This document shows positions 51,835 to 60,402 of a stretch of DNA of 64,000 nucleotides, in pieces. Source of the stretch: JAMXLJ01 sp036558745. GTDB lineage: Bacteria > Actinomycetota > Acidimicrobiia > IMCC26256 > JAMXLJ01. The notes under the pieces are model-generated. The model was not told the origin of the DNA. It did no database searches and saw only the letters and a program-made list of their open reading frames with translations. Numbering within the stretch: the stretch's first letter is position 1; each line of letters opens with the position of its first letter. The stretch covers positions 186,001-250,000 of the forward strand of contig DATBEZ010000003.1 in the NCBI GenBank assembly GCA_036558745.1, read 5' to 3'. Position numbers and translations under genes: made by a program.

Positions 51835-51851
51835 TCACCCGTTCCGGGTGA
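51835..51851. promoter_or_regulatory. regulon site 1, TCACCC-N5-GGGTGA
   Basis: TCACCCGTTCCGGGTGA, perfect 7-bp arms, 35 bp upstream of the unit 51800 to 50539. One of six equal-spaced copies in the last 13 kb. Confidence 0.75.
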
Positions 51852-51883
51852 TGCCGCGACCCGCCTCGGGGACCGGCACCGGC

Positions 51884-54427
51884 TCAGAGCAGTCCGAGCC
51901 GGCGCGCGCTGGCGACCGCCTCCTCGCGCGACCCGACGCCGAGCTTGCGGTAGATGGCCTTGACGTGCGACTTGAGCGTGTTGCGCGAGATGAAGAGCTC
52001 GCTCGCGATCTGGGCGCTGTTCCCCGCACCGCCGAGATGTCGGAGCACGACGAGCTCACGCTCGCTGAGGGCCGCCGGTGCCGGCGGCGCGGGCCGGATC
52101 GTCACGGACGGAGCCCGTTCCTCCCAGAACACGGACGCGTACCGCTCCGGTTCGGCCAAGCGCACGGCCCGCTCGAGATGGCCCGCCGAGTCCGCCTCGC
52201 CCCTCGCGGCGCGGGCGAGGAGCAGCTCCCTGACGATCCGGTCGCGCGTGCCTTCGGGACGCGTCGCGTCGAGACGGGCCCGCGCCGACGCGGGATCGGC
52301 GGCCAGCTCCGCGCGCGCCTGGAGCAGCTCGCGCTCGACGGAAGGCGGGAGTGTCGCGATGAGCACGGCGGCCCGTTGGAGGTCACCCGTCCTGACGCGG
52401 ATACGGGCCTCCAGCGCGTCCGCGCGACGGGCGAGCGCGGTCCCTTCCGAACGCGCCCCATACGAACGCGCTCGGCCGAGTCGCCACGCGACGTCCTCGA
52501 GGTCGTCGCGTCGCCAGGCGAGTTCCGCATGTGCGAGCTCCGCGTGGGTGAGATGCATGACCGAGTCGAGATCCGCCGCGCGCGCCTCCAACTCCGTGAG
52601 CGCGGCTTCGGCGGCAGGTCGCTCGTCGCGCTCGAGGAGGACCCGGACGAGCGCGAGTTGAGCGTCGAGGACGCCGAAGTGGCCCGCAGGCGCGCTCGGC
52701 GCGTGACGGAGCGCGTCGCGTGCGAGCGCCTCCGCGTCCCGCAGCCGATCGTCTGCCGCCGCGACGTTGGCTCGGATCGCGGGAAGCACGACGAGCGACG
52801 CGACGTCCGAGAGCCGATCGCGCTCGCGGAGCAGATCGACCATCGCCTTCGCGTCCGGAAGTTGGCCGAGGATCAGGTACGAGCGGGCCAGGTTCACCGG
52901 CAACCGCTCGAACACGACGTCGTCCCACTCGCGCTCGTCGATGGGAAGCATCGGGGCCCCGAGCTCCACCGCGCGTGCGGCATCCCCGCGCAAGGCCGCC
53001 AGCTGTGCCCGCATCGCGGCGAGCCGTCGCTCGAGCCCCGGTGCGGCGCCGTCCTCGACCACGGCCTGGGCCCGTTCGAGCCAGATGAGGGCGTCGGTGA
53101 AGCTCGATTGCATGACCAGCGCGACGACCAACCTCGCGATGCGCTGCGGCTCCGCGCCGACGTAGTCGGGCGGCAGCAGGTCGAGCCAGTCGCTCTGTCC
53201 CGAGCGCGTCGAGCGCCCGCGCGGTGCTTCCTCGATCGCGAGGGTGAACGCGCCGTCGGTGTCTCCTGCGTCGAGCAGATGGCTCACCGCGAGGCGTACG
53301 TCGCCCTCGTCACGGAACCACGCGGCCGCGACGGCATGGAGGCGGCGGAGGCGGTCCGGATCCCGGGCCTCGAGGTCGTTGCACAGGAAGTCGCGGAAGA
53401 ACTGGTGGTAGCGGAACGATCGGCGGTGCGCGTCGAGGGGGACGAGGAACAGGCGGCGGTCCTCGATCGTCCGCAGCATCTCCTGCGTGTCGTCCCGCCC
53501 CGTCAACGCGCGGCAGAGCTCGACGTCGAACCTCTCGACGACGCAGGTGTCGCCCAGGAACTCGCGAACCGCGGTCGACTGGAGGCTCAGGACCTCGCGG
53601 ACGAGGAGATCGGCGACCGCTTCCCGCCCGGTCGACGCATCCGCGTCCGCGTGCTCCGGACCGCGACGATGCGTCCCGCTCGACGCGAGCGCGGCGAGCT
53701 GCAGCCCGGCAACCCATCCCTCTGCTTCGTCCACCAGCGTCGCGAGATCCTCGTCCGCGAGCTCGACACCCTCGAACGAGGCGAGCAGCGCAGCCGCCTC
53801 GTCGCGCCGGAACGCGAGCGCCGACTCCGACACCTCGCCGACGAGGCCCCGGGCCCGCCACCGCGCGAGTGGGAGCGGCGGGTGCTGCCGCGTGATGAGC
53901 ACGAACCGGAGCAGCGGCGGCGCGTGCTCGAGGAGCTGCTCGAGCGACCGGAGGACCCGGCGGTCGTGCACGACGTGCAGGTCGTCGAGCACGAGGACCA
54001 GTCGCCGTCGCGCCCGGGCCACGTCGGTGACGAGCGCGCCGACGAAGGCGTCGTCCGATGCGCCGGACTCGGTCAGCGCGTCGATGGCGCGCCTCGCCAC
54101 CCCGGGCAGCGCGGCGTCGACGGCGGACAGGACGTCGTACCAGAAGCGCATCGGGTGGTCGTCGCTGCGGTCGAACGTGAGCCACGCGACGCGCGAGCCG
54201 GCACGCTCGACCCAGTCCCGGACCGCAACCGTCTTTCCCCATCCCGTCTGCGCGATGACGAGGGTGATGTTCGGTCCCTCGGGTGGGGCCACGAGCGCGT
54301 CGAGCCGCGGACGGGCCACGTGGTGCGCGGCGCGCGGAGGCAGCCCGACCGTGCTCGTGACGCCGCCGGCCGACGCGTGCCCTGCATCGACGTCCATGAC
54401 GCGCCCGCCGCCGTCGGCTGCGTTCAT
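51884..54427 (-). CDS. LAL (MalT-like) LuxR-family regulator 1
   Basis: A 847-residue STAND-type activator. The N-terminal NTPase has Walker A AQTGWGKT (~55-62) and Walker B LVLVLDDLHVVHD; a helical arm and TPR-like region with AEGWVAGLQLAAL (typical of MalT) follow; the C-terminal LuxR HTH has LSERELVVLRHLGG and ISRNTLKSHVKAIYRKLG. The ATG overlaps the potassium channel stop (ATGA), which fixes the start. The frame stays open far upstream but opposite a real gene. A candidate binder of the TCACCC sites. Confidence 0.93.
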   Translation of the reverse strand: MNAADGGGRVMDVDAGHASAGGVTSTVGLPPRAAHHVARPRLDALVAPPEGPNITLVIAQTGWGKTVAVRDWVERAGSRVAWLTFDRSDDHPMRFWYDVLSAVDAALPGVARRAIDALTESGASDDAFVGALVTDVARARRRLVLVLDDLHVVHDRRVLRSLEQLLEHAPPLLRFVLITRQHPPLPLARWRARGLVGEVSESALAFRRDEAAALLASFEGVELADEDLATLVDEAEGWVAGLQLAALASSGTHRRGPEHADADASTGREAVADLLVREVLSLQSTAVREFLGDTCVVERFDVELCRALTGRDDTQEMLRTIEDRRLFLVPLDAHRRSFRYHQFFRDFLCNDLEARDPDRLRRLHAVAAAWFRDEGDVRLAVSHLLDAGDTDGAFTLAIEEAPRGRSTRSGQSDWLDLLPPDYVGAEPQRIARLVVALVMQSSFTDALIWLERAQAVVEDGAAPGLERRLAAMRAQLAALRGDAARAVELGAPMLPIDEREWDDVVFERLPVNLARSYLILGQLPDAKAMVDLLRERDRLSDVASLVVLPAIRANVAAADDRLRDAEALARDALRHAPSAPAGHFGVLDAQLALVRVLLERDERPAAEAALTELEARAADLDSVMHLTHAELAHAELAWRRDDLEDVAWRLGRARSYGARSEGTALARRADALEARIRVRTGDLQRAAVLIATLPPSVERELLQARAELAADPASARARLDATRPEGTRDRIVRELLLARAARGEADSAGHLERAVRLAEPERYASVFWEERAPSVTIRPAPPAPAALSERELVVLRHLGGAGNSAQIASELFISRNTLKSHVKAIYRKLGVGSREEAVASARRLGLL

Positions 54428-55170
54428 GCCGGCCCGCTGCCGCGTACGGTGTCCTCCGCTGCCGGCGACGGGGTGGCGAGACGTCGATGACCGATCGCGC
54501 CGACGAGCACGGCAACGACGGTCACGAGATAGATCTGGCCGAGCAGCGCCTCCATCACCGCGGACGCACGACCGAATCCGCCCGCAGCGGTGAGGTCGCC
54601 GTACCCGACCGTGGTCAGTGTGATGAAGCTGAAGTACAGGTAGTCCGAGATCGTCGCGTGGTTCACCTGTGCGAAGAACGGGTTGCTGCCCAGGGTGCCG
54701 ATCGCCGCGTAGACGAACGCGAACAGCATGCCGATGAGAACGTAGACGCACAGCGCGCCGAGCACGGTGCGCACGTCGATGACCGCTCGCCGGATCAGGC
54801 CGCGGACGATCATGACGGGCGCCACGCCGACGAGCAACGCGCTCACGAGGAAATAGGCACCCCTCAGCGCGTCGCTCCCCTCGCCCCACGGCAAGGCGGC
54901 GATGAGCAGCAACGTGAACACGGCCATCACCACGCCGACGATGCGCACCGTGCGGGCATGGACGCGGGACGCACCCATCGCGACGAGGAGGGTCAGCTCC
55001 TGGAGCACGATGACCACGAGTCGCGCCCAGGCCTGGGTCGGCGCCGCCACCGAGACCACGTACGTCACCATCAGGAGCAGGAGCACGAGGCCGTAGCGGT
55101 ACCCGGGAAGGCGACCCTCGAGGCTGCGAAGGCGCGGGTCCGACACTGGTCGCGTGACGTCCGTCGTCAT
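54424..55170 (-). CDS. potassium channel of the two-helix (Ion_trans_2) type
   Basis: A 248-residue membrane protein. About six hydrophobic segments; the pore loop LYFSFITLTTVGYGDLTAAGG holds the K+ selectivity filter TVGYGD in the last pair of helices, and VVVLxx-like outer segments precede it. No RCK or cyclic-nucleotide domain, so it is a bare pore. It is upstream of and overlaps LAL regulator 1, so both are made together. A TCACCC site lies 111 bp upstream, shared with LAL regulator 2. Confidence 0.88.
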   Translation of the reverse strand: MTTDVTRPVSDPRLRSLEGRLPGYRYGLVLLLLMVTYVVSVAAPTQAWARLVVIVLQELTLLVAMGASRVHARTVRIVGVVMAVFTLLLIAALPWGEGSDALRGAYFLVSALLVGVAPVMIVRGLIRRAVIDVRTVLGALCVYVLIGMLFAFVYAAIGTLGSNPFFAQVNHATISDYLYFSFITLTTVGYGDLTAAGGFGRASAVMEALLGQIYLVTVVAVLVGAIGHRRLATPSPAAEDTVRGSGPA

Positions 55171-55280
55171 CCCTCGACCGGCGGGCAGCCGCCCACGGCG
55201 CTCCTCCTCGACCGCAGCGCCTGCGGATGGGAACCGTTCCCTGCGCCACCCGAGGCTGCCCGAGCCTCTGCACAGGGGCA

Positions 55281-55297
55281 TCACCCGCGACGGGTGA
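55281..55297. promoter_or_regulatory. regulon site 2, TCACCC-N5-GGGTGA
   Basis: TCACCCGCGACGGGTGA, perfect 7-bp arms, in the 271-bp gap between the divergent channel and LAL 2 genes. It can serve both directions. The gap holds no other strong structure I can see. Confidence 0.75.
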
Positions 55298-55441
55298 ACA
55301 GATCGCGAGCCCGAGCCGTGATCGGAATCGACGAAGGTTCCGCGGCGGTCTTGTTGCGAACTCGACTGCGCACCCCCACCCGTGGTGCGTCCGTTGTGAT
55401 GTCGCGTCGGTGCTTGACAGAAGGTGGGATCCACGCCGACC

Positions 55442-58084
55442 ATGAACAACTTGGTCCCAACACGCCGAGCGGGCGCACCGGGCGCCGCGATCGAACTGAA
55501 GCTGGCTCCACCGCCGCCCCCTCGGCACCACGTCACACGTCCGCGGGTGACCGCGCGCTTCCCGGCGGCCGACGGCGGCCGGCTCACGCTCGTCACGGGG
55601 CCCCCCGGGGCGGGGAAGACGACGGCGGTCCAGGAGTGGCTGCACGCGACCGGCCGTCGCGCCGCGTGGCTGACGCTCGACATCGACGACAACGCCGCGC
55701 CGGCGTTCTGGCGCGACGTGCTCACGGCGGTGCGACAGGTGACGCGCGCATCGCCGGCCCGCGCATCGCCGCGCGACGTCGTGCCCCGGCACGCGTCGTT
55801 GGATCACGTCCTCACGGAGCTGGACGCGCTGGACGACGAGCTGGTGCTGGTCCTCGACGACTTCCACGTCGTGCACGCGCGTGCGGTCCATGGAGACGTC
55901 CGGTCGCTCCTCGAGCGCAAGCCACCTGCGCTTCACGTCGTGCTCGTCAGCCGGTCCGATCCCGCGTTGCCTCTCGCGCGCTGGCGCGTGCGCGACGAGC
56001 TCGTGGAGATCCGCGAGGCCGACCTCCGGTTCGACGCGGAAGAGGCGGGCGCGTACCTGGGCGCATTCGAAGATCTGCAGCTCGACGACCGCGCGGTGTC
56101 GACGCTCGCGCGGCGGACCGAGGGCTGGATCGCCGGGCTGCAGCTCGCGGTCATCTCGCTCCGCGCGAGCGACGACCGGGACACCTTCATCGAGAGCTTC
56201 GGTGGCACGGACCGCTTCATCGCGGATTTCCTGCTCGACGAGGTTCTCGGCGGCCAGCCGGACGACATCCGCGAGTTCCTGCTGCTGACTTCGGTGCTCC
56301 CCCGGTTCGACGCGCAGCTCTGCGAGGCGGTGACCGGACGGTCCGACGCGGACGCCCAGCTTCGCCGCCTCGAGGCCGCGAACCTCTTCCTGGTACGCGC
56401 CGACTCGGCCGGAACCTCGTTCCGGTACCACAGCCTCTTCCGTGACCTCTTGCGCTCGGAGCTCGAGACTCGTGACCCGGAACGCGCGCGGGCGGCGCGC
56501 GCCGAGGCCGCGTGGCAGCTGGCCCGCGCCGACGACACGCTTGCCGCAGTCGAGCTCCTCGTCGCGGCGGGAAAGCACGAGGAGGCCTTCGCGCTCGCGC
56601 TCCCTCGTCAGGCCGAGCTCACCCCGGCGGCCCGCGTCACGACGAGCAGTTGCCTCGATCTGCTGCCCGCCTCGTTCGTCGCGCGTGACCGCGAGCGTTC
56701 GCTCCTCTACGCCGACGCGTTGCGCAAGATCGGTCGCCAGGACGACGCCGCGGTGTGGCTCGAGCGCGCGTCGCTGGCCATCGAACCCGACGGCACCGAC
56801 GCCGCTGAGCAGAACCGGACCGAGGCGCTCTGGATCGCGTGGTATGCCGCGGAGGGAGACGCGCACGCGTCGGTCAACCACGCCCATCGGGCGAGACGCG
56901 TCGCCGCCGGCGCGGGTTCTTCGGCGGTTCGAGACCGCATCGCCGACGGCGTCCAGCTGGATCTTGCACGCGCGTGGCTCCTCCTGGGCAACTTCGACCG
57001 CGCGCGGCGATCGTTGGCCAGGGTGTCGCGTGACGTGGACCCTGTCGTCGACGAGGTCGCGGTACCCGCGGTGCTCGCTCGCGTGCAGGCCGGCGAGGGA
57101 CGGCTCCGCGACGCGGAGGTGAGCGCCGAACGGGCGCTGCGCATGGCCGCCGCGCTGGACGTCGGCGGTCATCCGGCGACGATGGACGCGCTCCTCGCTC
57201 GGGCCGCGCTCGGGCGCGAGCGCGACGACCTCATCGGGGCCACGCGCGACGTGGACGAGGCGTTCGCGCTCGCGGAGGACCTCGCGTCACCGCCGTACCG
57301 GGTCCTGACGCGGCTCGAGCACGTGCGGAACGTGGAGGCGGTGGCCGGTCCGCACGACGCGCTCGAGCACCTGCGCGCGGTGCGCGCCGCGTTCGGCGAC
57401 CCCCGTCCACCGGCGCTCCTCGACGCCACGAACCGGGTCGACGTCAGGCTGTCGATGCGTTGCGGCGATCTCTCCCGCGCCGCGCTCGTCGCCGGGACGC
57501 TCCCCGTCGGCTTCGGCCGCGAGCTGCTCCTGGCCGGGATCGAGGTCGGCGAGGGCCGCAGCGGCCGCGCGCGTCGACGGCTCGCCGCGCTCCAGCCCGT
57601 GTACCTCGGGGACCGGATCCGCCACGAGCTGCTCCGCGGCACCGCGGCGGAGCGCCTCGACGAGCTCCGGCGCCACGTCAGCCGTGCGGCCGAGCTCGCG
57701 GCGCCGGAAGGGTTCCGGCGGACGTTCATCGAGTGCGGCCCGGGCGTGTCACGCGCGCTGCGCTCGCTCGCCTCCTCCCCGCGGCTGCACCCGATGACGA
57801 TCGACCTCGTGCGCGCGGTGGTGGACCTCCCCGCGCTCCGTGCCGGCCGGACCCTCCTCGAGCCGCTGAGCGAGCGCGAAGAGTCGGTGCTCAGGTACTT
57901 CCCGACGACGCTGAGCTACCACGACATCGCGACCGAGCTGCTGATCTCGGTCAACACGCTGAAGACCCACGTGCGCAGCATCCACCGCAAGCTGGGCGTG
58001 TCCTCGCGCGCCGAGGCGATCCGCCAGGCCGAAGCGCTGGGGATGTTGAGCCGCACCGGGGGCACTCGCCGCGCGACGGGATGA
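55442..58084 (+). CDS. LAL (MalT-like) LuxR-family regulator 2
   Basis: A 880-residue STAND-type activator. Walker A TGPPGAGKTT (~54-64), Walker B LVLVLDDFHVVHA, MalT-like RRTEGWIAGLQLAV, long TPR-like region, and a C-terminal LuxR HTH (LSEREESVLRYFPTT; ISVNTLKTHVRSIHRKLG). It resembles LAL regulator 1 throughout, so the pair is related by duplication. ATG at 55442 chosen; a GTG at 55424 is possible. It is divergent from the channel and LAL 1 across a TCACCC site. Confidence 0.93.
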   Translation: MNNLVPTRRAGAPGAAIELKLAPPPPPRHHVTRPRVTARFPAADGGRLTLVTGPPGAGKTTAVQEWLHATGRRAAWLTLDIDDNAAPAFWRDVLTAVRQVTRASPARASPRDVVPRHASLDHVLTELDALDDELVLVLDDFHVVHARAVHGDVRSLLERKPPALHVVLVSRSDPALPLARWRVRDELVEIREADLRFDAEEAGAYLGAFEDLQLDDRAVSTLARRTEGWIAGLQLAVISLRASDDRDTFIESFGGTDRFIADFLLDEVLGGQPDDIREFLLLTSVLPRFDAQLCEAVTGRSDADAQLRRLEAANLFLVRADSAGTSFRYHSLFRDLLRSELETRDPERARAARAEAAWQLARADDTLAAVELLVAAGKHEEAFALALPRQAELTPAARVTTSSCLDLLPASFVARDRERSLLYADALRKIGRQDDAAVWLERASLAIEPDGTDAAEQNRTEALWIAWYAAEGDAHASVNHAHRARRVAAGAGSSAVRDRIADGVQLDLARAWLLLGNFDRARRSLARVSRDVDPVVDEVAVPAVLARVQAGEGRLRDAEVSAERALRMAAALDVGGHPATMDALLARAALGRERDDLIGATRDVDEAFALAEDLASPPYRVLTRLEHVRNVEAVAGPHDALEHLRAVRAAFGDPRPPALLDATNRVDVRLSMRCGDLSRAALVAGTLPVGFGRELLLAGIEVGEGRSGRARRRLAALQPVYLGDRIRHELLRGTAAERLDELRRHVSRAAELAAPEGFRRTFIECGPGVSRALRSLASSPRLHPMTIDLVRAVVDLPALRAGRTLLEPLSEREESVLRYFPTTLSYHDIATELLISVNTLKTHVRSIHRKLGVSSRAEAIRQAEALGMLSRTGGTRRATG

Positions 58085-58097
58085 GCGCGGCAAACGA

Positions 58098-58114
58098 TCA
58101 CCCCGCGTGGGTGA
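58098..58114. promoter_or_regulatory. regulon site 3
   Basis: TCACCCCGCGTGGGTGA, matching TCACCC-N5-GGGTGA, 14 bp past the LAL 2 stop and 78 bp upstream of the small gene at 58193. Confidence 0.7.
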
Positions 58115-58192
58115 TGTGGGAGACCACATCACGGCCGGATTCTCACGGGGGCGGGCACACGATGCACCACGTCGGCCGGTGGGAGGCACGAC

Positions 58193-58447
58193 ATGCAGGA
58201 CGCTCGGGACCTGATCGACGTCGCACGACCGACCGTGCCGGCCGACGACCGTGAGGCGCTGCGGGTCACGCAGACCGTCGGAAGGCTGGTCGACCGCTTC
58301 GGCGACATGGTCGCGCCCGAGTTCCTCGAAGCGCGGGTGCGCGCGCTCTATGCCACGTTCGACCGCGCGCAGGTGCGCGAGTTCGTCCCCATCCTCGTGG
58401 AGCGCGAGGTCATGAGGGAGCTTGCCGCGCTCCGTCGGCGTCCGTAG
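58193..58447 (+). CDS. three-helix-bundle dimerisation domain protein
   Basis: An 84-residue helical protein: VGRLVDRFGD, VRALYATFDRAQVREFVPILVEREVM is the hallmark of the DUF3562-type three-helix bundle found in many actinobacterial small proteins. GGGAGG 6 bp before the ATG. Its end overlaps the lipid kinase end on the other strand by 38 bp. Role unknown; found next to stress genes. Confidence 0.8.
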   Translation: MQDARDLIDVARPTVPADDREALRVTQTVGRLVDRFGDMVAPEFLEARVRALYATFDRAQVREFVPILVEREVMRELAALRRRP

Positions 58448-59807
58448 CACCTGCCGCCGCGTGCCCGTTCGTGCCGTCGGGTGCGCCCCCACGCACGAGA
58501 TCCCACAGCGCGGCGAACGTCGCCCCGTCGAGACGGACGTCCGGCGCTCGCGGATTCGCCCCCGGCGCGCTCGGCGCGAGCCAGACCCGCAGCGCGCCCG
58601 GCCGCATCCGGAAGCGGATCGGGGGATCGAGACGGACGGACTCTCCGTCGATGCCGGCAGGCACGGGTCCGTCGGCGTCGACCTCGAACTCCTCGGTCGC
58701 CCACATGGCGCAACCCGGGAAGTCGCGTGCACGACCGGCGAGCTGCAGGGCGGTGAAGCGTGCCGCGTCCGCCGCGTCGGCGACGGCGACGCTGACGACG
58801 CCGAGCCTCCCCGTGTCGAGTCGCGGGCGCTTCCCGAACCCTCCGATGCCGCTGAGCTCGTAGGGGTTGTTGGAGACGAGCACGAGATCGCGCGTCGATC
58901 GGGGCGACCCGTCGGGGCCGCGGAAGCGCAGCTCGGCCGCGGTCGCCTCCGGCCCGATCAGATCGGGCAACATCGCGGCCGCCGTCTGCACCTTCGCGTC
59001 GCGGTACTCGTCCGACTGCACGATCTCGCCGTACACCCCGAACGACACGTTGTTGACGAACACGCGGTCGTCGACGAGGCCGACGTCGACCCGGTGCTCG
59101 GGGCCCTCCGCGAACGCGTCGAGCGAGCCGACGACGTCGTTCCGGTCGACGCCGAGGTCGAGCGCCAGGTGGTTGCGGGTACCCGCCGGAATGCAGACGA
59201 ACGGCAACCCGTGCTCGATCGCGATCGACGCGACGATGGCCTGGGAGCCGTCGCCGCCGGCGACGCCGAGCGCGTCGGCGCCGCGCGCGATCGCCGCGAG
59301 CACGAGCGTCCGCAGGTCGTCACCCCGCTCCAGGAGGATCGCCTCGATCCCCCGCCGCCGTGCCTCCTCGACCAGGTTGAACCGTCCGACCTTGCCGCCG
59401 CCCGACTTCGGGTTCATGAACACGACCGGATGCCCGGCGGTGCGGCGCATCGTTGCGGCGGTCGGCAACGCGACCCGACGCGGGCTGAGCGCGAACCGAC
59501 CGAGCAAGAGCGCGACGACGAGGAGAACCGCGATGAGCACCACATCGCGGAGCGCGCGGGTCGACGGGAGCACCACGAAGAACGCCGCGACAACAGTGAG
59601 CGCGGCGAGCGCCGCGACGATCGCCCCTGCGAGGCGTGTTGCCCCGCGACGCGTGATCGCGAGCCATCCGGCCGCGCTCATCACGACGAGCGCCACGACC
59701 GTGACGAGGAGCAGCACCAGATGCGTCACCGCGAACACGATCGCGAGCACCGGCGCGACGACGAGAGCGAACAGGGCCGCGGCCGCGGCCACCCGTCGGA
59801 GCATCAC
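58410..59807 (-). CDS. diacylglycerol-kinase-family lipid kinase with membrane N-terminus
   Basis: A 465-residue protein. Four membrane helices (residues ~8-105) precede a cytosolic DAGK catalytic domain: VVFMNPKSGGGKVGRF is the first nucleotide-binding block, GVAGGDGSQAIV the GGDGS motif, and FVCIPAGTRNHLALDLGV the third block. It phosphorylates diacylglycerol or another lipid. A degenerate TCACCC site lies 31 bp upstream of the ATG. Confidence 0.9.
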   Translation of the reverse strand: MMLRRVAAAAALFALVVAPVLAIVFAVTHLVLLLVTVVALVVMSAAGWLAITRRGATRLAGAIVAALAALTVVAAFFVVLPSTRALRDVVLIAVLLVVALLLGRFALSPRRVALPTAATMRRTAGHPVVFMNPKSGGGKVGRFNLVEEARRRGIEAILLERGDDLRTLVLAAIARGADALGVAGGDGSQAIVASIAIEHGLPFVCIPAGTRNHLALDLGVDRNDVVGSLDAFAEGPEHRVDVGLVDDRVFVNNVSFGVYGEIVQSDEYRDAKVQTAAAMLPDLIGPEATAAELRFRGPDGSPRSTRDLVLVSNNPYELSGIGGFGKRPRLDTGRLGVVSVAVADAADAARFTALQLAGRARDFPGCAMWATEEFEVDADGPVPAGIDGESVRLDPPIRFRMRPGALRVWLAPSAPGANPRAPDVRLDGATFAALWDLVRGGAPDGTNGHAAAGATDADGARQAPS

Positions 59808-59837
59808 CGCGATCGTGCAGCGAGCGCGCTCGGGTGA

Positions 59838-59854
59838 CGTCCTCCCGAGCGGGT
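59838..59854. promoter_or_regulatory. regulon site 4 (degenerate)
   Basis: TCCTCCCGAGCGGGTGA: perfect right half, left half with two changes, same spacing. 31 bp upstream of the lipid kinase. Confidence 0.5.
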
Positions 59855-59861
59855 GAAAGCG

Positions 59862-60044
59862 TCAGATGCCGATGGCCGAAGCGAGTCGCGTCGCGGAACG
59901 CTGCACCAACGGCACGACGACGATGCCGGCCAGCGCGCCGACCAGCCGGTTCGTCCGCCGCGCGACGTAGGCGCCGACCGCGGCGCCGACCGCCACGCCG
60001 ATGATCTCGGCGGCGAGACTGGCCTCGTCGGTCGTCGTGCTCAT
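59862..60044 (-). CDS. small glycine-zipper membrane protein
   Basis: A 60-residue hydrophobic protein with GVAVGAAVGAYVARR (a Gly/Ala zipper) and a second hydrophobic stretch, LVGALAGIVVVPLVQ. GGGGAGC upstream of the ATG. 63 bp after the next gene's stop on the same strand, so likely in its transcript. Function unknown. Confidence 0.7.
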   Translation of the reverse strand: MSTTTDEASLAAEIIGVAVGAAVGAYVARRTNRLVGALAGIVVVPLVQRSATRLASAIGI

Positions 60045-60107
60045 CGCCGCTCCCCCACTGACCCGGTCAGAAGCAATGCCCCGGAGCGAGGTGCGGCTCC
60101 GGCAGCG

Positions 60108-60308
60108 TCAGTCCATCCTCGCGCGCAGGCGGCGCCAGACATGACCTGCCTCGAGCAGCATCCAGAGACCGATGACGACGACCCAGGCCACGGCGATGGC
60201 GAGGCGCACGGCCCGGGACCGCGAAGCCGCCTGGTGGGCGGCGGCCGACGTGCGCGCGCCCGCCGCCTGGGGTCGGGCGGGACGTTCGGCGGTGACGACG
60301 GGACCCAT
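60108..60308 (-). CDS. small single-span membrane protein
   Basis: A 66-residue protein: polar Ala/Arg-rich half, then one membrane helix (LAIAVAWVVVIGLWMLLEAG) and a basic end. GAGGAGG 7 bp before the ATG supports it. A TCACCC-type site lies 64 bp upstream. Function unknown. Confidence 0.7.
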   Translation of the reverse strand: MGPVVTAERPARPQAAGARTSAAAHQAASRSRAVRLAIAVAWVVVIGLWMLLEAGHVWRRLRARMD

Positions 60309-60371
60309 GCCCAGCCTCCTCTGTCGCGGGCTCGGACACTCGGAGGGTGCGGGAGCGCGGTGGTCACGTCG

Positions 60372-60388
60372 TCACCCGGCAGGGATGA
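60372..60388. promoter_or_regulatory. regulon site 5
   Basis: TCACCCGGCAGGGATGA, one change in the right half, same spacing, 64 bp upstream of the small membrane gene at 60308 and directly after the MFS stop. Confidence 0.6.
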
Positions 60389-60402
60389 TCCGCCGCGAGC
60401 GG

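Noticed and set aside
54428..57172. The minus-strand frame of LAL 1 stays open for 2.7 kb further upstream, giving a 1762-residue reading
   Set aside because: It lies antisense to the channel's upstream gap and to LAL 2, is Arg-rich without motifs, and the ATGA overlap at 54427 gives the real start. High GC at third positions leaves antisense frames open.
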